DNA of 64,000 nucleotides from Epiperipatus broadwayi (lineage: Eukaryota > Onychophora > Udeonychophora > Euonychophora > Peripatidae), in NCBI GenBank assembly GCA_028023455.1, contig JAQFVV010006255.1, positions 5,628,501 through 5,692,500 on the forward strand, given 5' to 3'. Numbering within the stretch: the stretch's first letter is position 1; every line of letters starts with the position of its first letter. A program made the translations under genes and the position numbers. The notes beneath the pieces were generated by a model that was given only the letters and a program-made list of their open reading frames with translations, did no database searches and was not told the DNA's origin. Positions 1 to 64,000 of this stretch are shown here, one piece after another.

Positions 1-351
1 ATATTAAAAGGTCCATTTGTGGTGATAATCTAGTTTGTAATTTCTGTCATTTAAATAAGCCTTTATGTTCATTTCAGCCAGAATTATTCAAAATATTATC
101 CACAAGCTAACTGTTAGTTGTGTTTTAAGACCTATAGAAGTCCCTACCTTCGTATTTTTCAGACGCTTATTTCTAAGGTTACAGCCTTAGTAAATTATCA
201 CAAAGCATAAGTAAATGTCCTGTGAGATTTGAATAAAATAATATCCCAGTTTGATCAAGAAAAAGGAAAAACTTGATTTTATTGAGAAAAAGAGTTCCTT
301 TTTTTTGCATACTTATTTCAGTTCTCTCTCTCTCTCTTTTTTTTTATTTTA

Positions 352-443
352 AGTGTCATAGTATCGGCCGGGACATGAACCCACAACCCGGGCAACTACA
401 TGCAAGTGCAAGGCAGTCGCGCTGACCTCTCGATCACCAATGC
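352..443 (-). repeat. tRNA-derived SINE inserted in a CT microsatellite
   Basis: Read on the minus strand this is tRNA-like. An A-box-like segment lies near the 443 end, and a B-box-like stretch (GGGTTCATGTCCCGG) lies near 365-380. It is clearly GC-richer than its surroundings. It is flanked on both sides by (CT)n followed by a T run, which looks like a target-site duplication of the microsatellite. A close relative lies at 13384-13480 and a degenerate one at 38068-38143. Confidence 0.7.
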
Positions 444-3400
444 ACTCTCTCTCTCTCTCTCTTTTTTTTTTTTTTAAAAAAATTTGTATATATTACTTTG
501 CTTAGAAGAGAAAAATTAATATTTTTTTTATTGAAATGAACAATAGATTACTCATTTCAATATATATATAAACAAAATTCAAAAACATTATTATTAAAAA
601 GAACATGAAAAGAATTTGGTAGATTAAAAAAATAGAATATATATAATAAAATAAATAATTCTAGAAATGTATATTATCAGGAAAGTATTTTACTATAATT
701 AAATAAGTTTATATAGGATTAAATAACTGAAAGAAAAAGTGCTATAATTTAAACAACGAATATTGATTACCAATAATAATTATAATATTAAAACAGAAAC
801 AAAATATAAGAAGTTATAGTTGAATGCTATGACTTTCCAATAGAGTTAAGTGTAGATGTAGAGGAGTAAACTCAATAGTTAAAAGTTCTTGGTTTAAAGC
901 TTAGTATCATCTTATCTGATGTTTAAATATCAGATAAAATTATAAGCAATAAAACCATTCAGTATTTGATATATTAATACACACCTAACTTAAAGTGTGC
1001 CTTTTTCAATTTCATGCGTGAGCGCGCGCGTGTGTGTTATGCAATTCAAATAAACTAACGTATAAACCTTTTTATAACATATGAGAATAAGTTTATATCA
1101 AATTATCTCAATTTAATTATGCTGTAAAATTAAATATGGTTACATTTAAGCACAGCCATGACTTAAAAAGTGGCAGACTTTGGATCTTAAGGTCATGGGT
1201 TCAATTCTTTTACTTCTGATGCTTGTTTATAAACTTCTGAGGAATAATACATTATTTTTTTGCTTAAAAAGTGATCATACATAAATTACCCATAATAAGT
1301 ATGTGATAAATCAAAAGTGTATGTAATTTCTGTAATTATATCCAAACAATTTTAATAGTTTCAGTAACCTCTTTACTGAAGTTCTCATATAGAGTTTTGA
1401 AGCTATATTATCTGATTTGTGTAACTGAAAATTTTCATGGTTCATTTTTATTGATTTTTTTTATTGATAAAGCACACAATTATATATATATAATATGCTG
1501 TATATATACCTAATATCTACATACATATGTGTTGTCACACTAACATATATATATTATAATGGTTGGGGAAGATCAGAGTCTTACCATATCTGTCTTATTG
1601 GGTGCCACTAGGTCATTCAAACCTAGAAAATTTATATAGTAGGCATATACACCTTGTTAAGATCTAAATTTTGTTTGTTATGACCATTAGCCTATGCCAC
1701 TAGCCCAAGAAGATGCAGAGATTTAATATATAACTAAATTCTTAAAATATATTTTTAATATTAAAATGAAATAAATAAAATAAGCCACTGCCAATAATAA
1801 CACACAAAAAACATTTATTGACGCACATATATAAATTTAAACTTGAGGAATAAGTTCATCTTAAATTTGTTATTAATTTTAAATTTAAATTATTATTTTA
1901 TACTTTAATTAAATGTCAGCACAGATGGACAGTTTATAAAAAAAGTATTTTATAATGTTGAGTATAGATAGGCTACATAGATTACACAATTAAAAAACTT
2001 TTCAAAAAAAAATTCAACCTCAGACTAAAAGTTCATAGCCAAACCAACACTTGCTTCCTGATATACAGAAGCAACCAATGCAATATGAAGATGCTAGCAT
2101 AAAACCACATTGGCAGGAATGTGTGTCTGCAGCATGATATTATTTAAAGATAAATGTTCTTCACCCAGTATAGGAATGTGCGTCTGTCTGGTGAAGGAAA
2201 TCATTTGGAAAATATCTATATTGAAAATTCTCTGTAATGGTGAATAGCGATCTTGGCCATCTTACTATTAACACCCAGAGCAAAAAGGAAATCAATGGTA
2301 TGGGAAAATACATCACATTCATTGGAACATGATGACTACACCTTTGGGTCATGCATTCATATGGGCACATTGCCCTGTATGCTAACACACTTCACATTTC
2401 ATTGATATAAACACCCATATATCCCCCCACAGTCATCGCCCAAACTATGAAACGAATAGTCTGAAATTAACCCCAATGACCTAACCCCAAACTTAATGAA
2501 TCTATGCAGTCATCTACACCCAAACTAAATTTAATACATTTTAATAATTTAGTTAATAAATACAAAAATAAATAAAGAAAAATGGAAATGATTAGATTAA
2601 CAAACTTATATATAAAAATAAATATTATTATTAACTGATTTAGAATGCTTCAAGTCAGATAAGAGTTCATATTTTATATTACCAATTGAAAGTTTGTTAA
2701 AGTTCATATTGAATAAACAAAACAGTTTATACTTTCCATGAGAAATCTGAAGTCTGTCTTGTCCATGATGTGTCACACTCATCCAATCAAAATCCATTTA
2801 ATAGTTCTCAGAAGACCGGTCCATTGTTTGCTGCCATTCAGTACTCATTAGTTTGGAGGCTGGCTCAGCTGGTATATCATAGGAAATTAAATCTATTGAA
2901 GATTCCTACATTGTGGAGTCTGCAATACAGCTACAGTTCATATGTAGATTAATAGTCAGATTATTTCAACAACTCCTATTATTTTGCCTTTTATACTTTT
3001 ATAGCCTCTTATCAGAAATCCTACGAATTGACCTAACATGATGCCACTGATCCTAATGTCTGGATGTTTTCCATTTTGGTCCATGCGCTTGTTGCTTCTT
3101 CAGAGCGGGGAAACAATCTTTAATTTTTATCTATATCTCCTATCTGACCTTTTAATTTTTTTAAGTGCCCCAAGGGCTAGTTTGATTTAAAACAATCATT
3201 TCCATTTACTAAGATTAAACATGATAGAAATTAACATTTATTTCTATTTTCAAAAATATCAATCTTTATCTTTAGATCTTTACTTTTTTTTTTACAAAAA
3301 AAATAAATTATTTTTTTAAAAAATACTTTTAAAGTTTTCCATCTGTGCGAACTATATATGTTAAACATTTAATTTTCTTTTAGTTTTTAATAAAACAATT

Positions 3401-3465
3401 TTTATTTGCGATCTTTTTTCCCTTTAAGTATTAATTTTAAAATAATGTAACGGCATACCGTTACA

Positions 3466-4115
3466 ATATATTAATTAAATTAACAATTCAATGCTGGTTT
3501 ATTGAGCATGTGAAAGTAAAATCGAAATCAAAAGATAGAATCTTTGAAAAGACAAGAATGAATCATCTTCTTTTTCCTATAGTCACTTATAAAAGTCAAT
3601 CTGAAGCAACCTTGAAATGAGAGTTTGAAGATCTTAAATTGATCACAATACTGCTTTTAAAGCTATATTTTAACTAATGACATTTGCAAAAATTTTCAAT
3701 TTACAGCTTGTCAATATTAGATGAAATAACAAAGTATATCTATATTCAAACTTTTCCTGGTGGTTAATATTATATACTAATTAGATTAACAATTCAATGC
3801 TGGAGTCTTTGAAAAGATAAGAACGGAATTGTATTTACATATTTTGTTATTTCATCCAAAACTGACAAGCGTTAAATTGTCCAATGTCGATAATTAAAAT
3901 ATAGCTTTAAAAGAAATAATGTGTTCAATTTAAAATCTTCATGCTCTCATTTCACGGTGTTTCAGATTGGCTTATGTATGTGACTCTAGTTAAAGGGATA
4001 AGATTTTGTTCTTATCTTTTTAAAGACTTTATCATATGCTTTGGATGGTGCTCAATAAACCAGTGTTGGATTGTTAATCTAATTAGTATATAATATTAAA
4101 TGCTAGAAAAAGTTT
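3466..4115. repeat. Family C fold-back repeat (inverted arms about 310 bp)
   Basis: The left arm runs from about 3470 to 3785 and the right arm from about 3790 to 4095; the right arm is the reverse complement of the left with scattered differences. Both ends carry the motif AACAATTCAATGCTGG (about 3481, again at 3788, and in reverse form near 4060-4075). No protein coding is visible. It looks like a non-autonomous MITE or an inverted dimer. No hammerhead core was found in this family. Confidence 0.65.
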
Positions 4116-4298
4116 ATATTTATATAATGTGATATTGAAGAATGTTACCATCTAACAATTTGAGTTAAAATTCTAAATATATATATTAGTATAAATATAG
4201 GGGATTTGAACTCAGACTTTCAAGCACTCTTCTAACTATCCACACTATCTTATACCAATGATAACATGACCACATCCATGTAGAAAAGAAAAATAATC

Positions 4299-4342
4299 AC
4301 CAATATACATATTTCATGCTGAACCAGCACTTATCGGTCCAG
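4299..4342 (-). ncRNA. Degenerate hammerhead motif, family B
   Basis: This is the second ribozyme position of the tandem dimer, 473 nt from the intact copy. Stem II and GAAA are kept, but the CTGATGA core reads CCGATAA, so it is probably inactive. Confidence 0.5.
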
Positions 4343-4771
4343 ATTATCATCTCCTGCACATACATACAATCAGTTCTCAGTTTATATTAAGATAGCAAAT
4401 CCTCATACTTTAATGGACAGGCTTCAATCTACTACAACCTCCAATTCTTCAGCCATCCATACCATTGAAAGTCTGATGATGGAAATCCCAAATCCCTTGC
4501 TGATGCCAATATTATTGCTATGCCCATGCTGACCTCAAGTCATTCTGACCCCTCATGTGTAGGATCTTATCCATTTAAATACATAGAAGAGGGATGGGAG
4601 GATGCAAGCTTAGATATGTAAATATTTGAAATACAGGCATTTTTCATATACCTGGAGCTTAATTATAAATATAGGGATTTAAACTTAGACTTTCTAGCAC
4701 CCTTTGACTATCCACACTATCTAATACCACTGATACACATGACCACACATATGTAGAAAAGATAAATAAAC

Positions 4772-4815
4772 ACCAATATATGTATTTCATGTTGAACCAG
4801 CACTCATCAGTTGGT
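4772..4815 (-). ncRNA. Hammerhead ribozyme motif, family B, intact core
   Basis: On the minus strand the order is ACCAA, CTGATGA, a 15-nt stem-loop II, GAAA, TACATATA, TTGGT. The outer ACCAA/TTGGT strands pair as stem I. Stem III is minimal: U-A and A-U pairs closing a two-nucleotide loop, followed by the AUA cleavage triplet. Stem II pairs except for one mismatch. This is a structural reading by eye; self-cleavage is inferred. Confidence 0.65.
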
Positions 4816-5186
4816 TGAAGGGTGCTTGAAAGTCTGAGTTCAAATCCCCTATATTTACAATTAAGTTCCAGGTTTATGAAGAATGTCTGTATTTCAAATA
4901 TTTACACATTAATCTTGCATCCTGCCCTTCCCTTTTCTATGTATTGAAATGGATAGGGTCCTATACATGAAGGATCAGAGTGACTTGAGGTCAACATAGG
5001 TGTAGCAATAATATTGGCATCGGCAAGGGATTTGAACTTTCCATCATCAGATTTTCAATGGTATGGATAGTTGAAGAATTGGAGATCGAAGTAGACTGAA
5101 GCCTGTCCATTAATTAATATGAGAATTTGCTATCTTAATATAAACTGATCACTGATTATATATGGGTGTGGGATTTGATGATCTGG

Positions 5187-5230
5187 ACCAACTGATGAGG
5201 GCTGGTTCAGCATGAAATACATATATTCAT
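5187..5230 (+). ncRNA. Hammerhead motif, family B, weakened stem I
   Basis: The elements read ACCAA, CTGATGA, stem II GGGCTGGTTCAGCAT (GCTG/CAGC paired), GAAA, TACATATA, TTCAT. The core and stem II are good. The downstream stem I strand is TTCAT instead of TTGGT, so closure is weakened. Confidence 0.5.
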
Positions 5231-7355
5231 GATTATTTATCTTTTCTACATGTGTGTGGTCAATGTATGTGGTCATGTGTAGCAGTGGTATAAGATAGTG
5301 TGGATAGTTGAAGGGTGCTTGAAAGTCATTTTAAATCCCCTATTTTTGCAATTAAGCTCCAGGTATATGAAGAATGCTTGTATTTCAAATATTTACATAT
5401 TAGTATAATTGCAATATATCAAAAACCAAAACTTACTGGGCCAGTTTTTAGGATTCTTCCTTCATCAGCAGTATCTATATTTTCATCATACTAATCACAT
5501 CCACAAATTTCTAGAAATATTTATATTAAAAAATAGAATTAATTTTCATATTTGTACATATTAACTGAATGCATAGTTTTTTAGTTAAATAAAACGTTCT
5601 GGTAAGTTTATTTTAATATTCTTGGGAGTATTAATGATTAATGATTATTTGCAATGTATATGTGGCATTGCAATATCAATAAAAGTATTATAATGTAAGA
5701 TTTAAAATTACCCTCCTAATAAATTTGAAATAAAATTTTAAAAACACAAATTAGTAAACTTCTTTAATAGTAAAATATAAAATAAACTAAGACACATTGA
5801 ATTTATCTGTGTGTGATATATATACAATGGAATTTCTGCAAAAACTATATTTTGTTCTAAGACCTCCATACCATTATCGTGATTTCGGGGATAATAATTC
5901 ATGTTTTGTTTATTTATAATGTATAGCGGGAGTACAATAATCTTACATAAATAAAAACATATAAAATATATGCACATTCTTATATATATATATAATGTTT
6001 ATACTGTACGCATATATGTATATCTGTAGGTTTTAATTTAAAATTTAGCATAATATAGGTATTCTTAATAAATTGTTATATTTTTATTTACCATTGTCAA
6101 ACCCGCTCCACTCAACTTTGACACTATCCATCTCAGATAAATACAATAATGATTATTACTAATCATTTTCTAAACTAGAGATTATCTCTAGCACAGATAT
6201 AAACTTTAAACCTCTGTTAAAGATTAATATATCTGATTTTTTTAAATTTTAAACATACACTCACATGGAGTTATTCACCTTTCTCTTTCCCATATACAAT
6301 ATCTTTATAGATATATTAAACAACCTCCACACTTCCAATTCGTACGTAAAAAGGATGCTTTTAAATTTAAAATCAAAACAAAAAAATTTTCAGAAGCCTT
6401 TTTTTTTTTTAAGTTTAATGATTTATTTTTCTTACATTTATCAGCTAATTAAATGAAGTGATTTTTTTTAAAAAAAAAAATAAATTCATTATAATACTGT
6501 ATACAATAGAACTTTAAAAAAATTGCTAGAAACAATTTTTTGTGTTGGTTTATTTCATCTTAATTTATCAGTGATCTTTTCCTCTCTCCTTCAACTTTAC
6601 AGTGATAGATTTAAAGAAGAGAAAATTTAGTTACGCAGTAAATTAACAGTAAGAATTTTTTAATATTCCAAGTTTAAAAAAAAAAATAGTTTAATTATAT
6701 ATATATTAAAATGAAACATAAGTAAAGTGGTTTTTGCAAATAAAAAAATATGATGAAAAATGACCCCCCCCCCCCGAGAAGTTCGAGCGCTGGAGCCTCC
6801 AGAACTGGAAGCTCTACCACTGCACTAGATGACGAGAAGCTAAAAAAAAAAAAAAGACATTGATAAAAAATAATACGACTTTTAAGTGATCTTAAGCGAA
6901 TTACTATAATTGCAAGCATTCACGCCCTCAAGCAACTTAAATGTGAACTAAAATATTAAAACTTTATTTTGTTTACAAATTTTTAATTTACTAACCTTTT
7001 TTTTTTTTTGATAGTGAATAGTTAAATTAATAAATATTGATACAGTTTATCTCATGGTTAATTATATGTTAATATTTACAAATAAATGTATGCATTCAAA
7101 TTAACATCAACATTATTATGATTTTTTTAAATTTATATAATTTTGACTGTAATTAATATTTAGATTCCTAGATGTTATTAACAAGTAAGTGCTTGGTTTA
7201 TAATTACCGAATGTATAAATAGAATTATGTAAATTATACTATATACCATTATTAAGTTTTACATATTTATATATTTAAATACTTTTGAAGAATATGGATG
7301 ATATACAGTACATTCATATAAATTTATTTACTTTTTTTTTCTTTTCATACCAAAG

Positions 7356-63797
<56,442 letters not shown>

Positions 63798-63871
63798 TGA
63801 AGCTGGATTTTTTTGGTATTGTGACACAATTAGCATTGATTATTTTGCTTATAAAGTTGTTTTATTTTCAG

Positions 63872-63922
63872 GTCTGTCTCATGGAATCCCCTATCAGTTT
63901 TGGAAAATTGATTCTGCAATAA
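63872..63922 (+). CDS. Possible alternative terminal exon
   Basis: A strong acceptor (TTTTATTTTCAG) precedes a phase-0 frame VCLMESPISFGKLILQ and TAA. If used instead of exon p it would replace the last 18 residues with 16. Otherwise this stretch is 3' UTR. The two cannot be told apart from sequence alone. Confidence 0.35.
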   Translation, partial: VCLMESPISFGKLILQ

Positions 63923-63923
63923 A
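63918..63923 (+). terminator. Polyadenylation signal
   Basis: AATAAA about 120 nt after the exon p stop, overlapping the stop of the alternative last exon, followed by GT-rich sequence (TTTGTGGAATG). A good candidate for the gene's 3' end. Confidence 0.6.
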
Positions 63924-64000
63924 TATTTGTGGAATGCATACTACTGTAGTCTTTAAAAATCATTTTACTAAAATTACAATTATTTTACTGGGCAAATTAA

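Larger units (their letters stand above)
4196..5375. repeat. Family B repeat, inverted arrangement, left arm a tandem dimer
   Basis: The left arm (4196-4815) is in minus orientation and the right arm (4811-5375) in plus orientation. In sense orientation the unit contains a hammerhead-like motif followed by a tRNA-like stretch ending in a B box (GAGTTCAAATCCC, for example 4836-4848). The left arm carries two ribozyme motifs, at 4299-4342 (core mutated) and 4772-4815 (core intact), exactly 473 nt apart. The right arm carries one at 5187-5230. Related copies lie at 23620-24330, 24585-25560, 37796-38047, 39030-39125 and 61988-62145. Confidence 0.75.
1..7355. other. Upstream intron (3' part) with scattered repeats
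   Basis: I found no convincing exon in this stretch. It holds a tRNA-like SINE (352-443), a 640-bp fold-back repeat (3466-4115), a family-B inverted repeat (4196-5375), and otherwise AT-rich sequence with homopolymers, including a C run near 6764-6775. Short open frames here are low-complexity or chance. The pyrimidine tract at 7331-7345 leads into the first visible exon, so at least the 3' end of the stretch is intron. Confidence 0.55.

Noticed and set aside
160-260. Possible exon after TTTTTCAG at about 163
   Set aside because: No open frame with a matching donor in phase 0 and no helical protein signature.

Overview
This window is AT-rich (roughly three quarters A+T by eye) eukaryotic nuclear DNA. 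It holds most of one intron-rich gene on the + strand, and its introns are packed with mobile-element debris. The mix suggests an invertebrate metazoan: GTF2IRD2/ZBED-type hAT elements, Penelope-like elements with GIY-YIG nuclease, craniofacial-development-protein-2-like LINEs, tRNA-derived SINEs and hammerhead-ribozyme repeats. A lophotrochozoan, possibly a cephalopod, is my best guess, but nothing in the window proves it. There are no bacterial operons, rRNA genes, true tRNA genes or CRISPR arrays.

Gene: sixteen exons between 7356 and 63797 encode the last 769 residues of a long alpha-helical coiled-coil protein. The 5' part lies before the window. The final stop codon (63795-63797) is followed by an AATAAA at 63918-63923. 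Every splice junction is phase 0. Twelve of the fifteen internal exons are exact multiples of 21 nt, that is, whole heptads (3, 4, 5, 7, 8, 11 or 16). I do not recognise the orthologue.

Introns: 1-7355 holds a SINE and two fold-back repeats. 12974-27150 holds a small tRNA-like insertion, a complete but dead hAT element with an 8-bp target duplication (15643-18361), LINE debris and tandem ribozyme repeats. 27364-33015 holds a head-to-head pair of Penelope-like fragments and a hAT MITE with its 8-bp duplication. 33247-34444 holds nested inverted repeats around a GIY-YIG fragment. 35291-38197 holds an inverted-repeat element carrying a GIY-YIG fragment. 38366-42217 holds a decayed LINE and a tract of about 330 nt with no C. 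52026-62265 holds a 5-kb Ty3/Gypsy-like LTR retrotransposon with broken frames.

Main discovery candidate: three dispersed repeat families, here called A, B and D, each carry a motif with the full hammerhead-ribozyme layout: stem I, CTGATGA, stem II, GAAA, a very short stem III, an NUH cleavage triplet, and the closing strand of stem I. Stem I shows compensatory changes between B copies (ACCAA/TTGGT, CCCAA/TTGGG, CTTCAA/TTGGAG). Family B also occurs as tandem dimers with the same 473-nt ribozyme-to-ribozyme spacing at two loci. This is the architecture of small circular-RNA retroelements (retrozymes).
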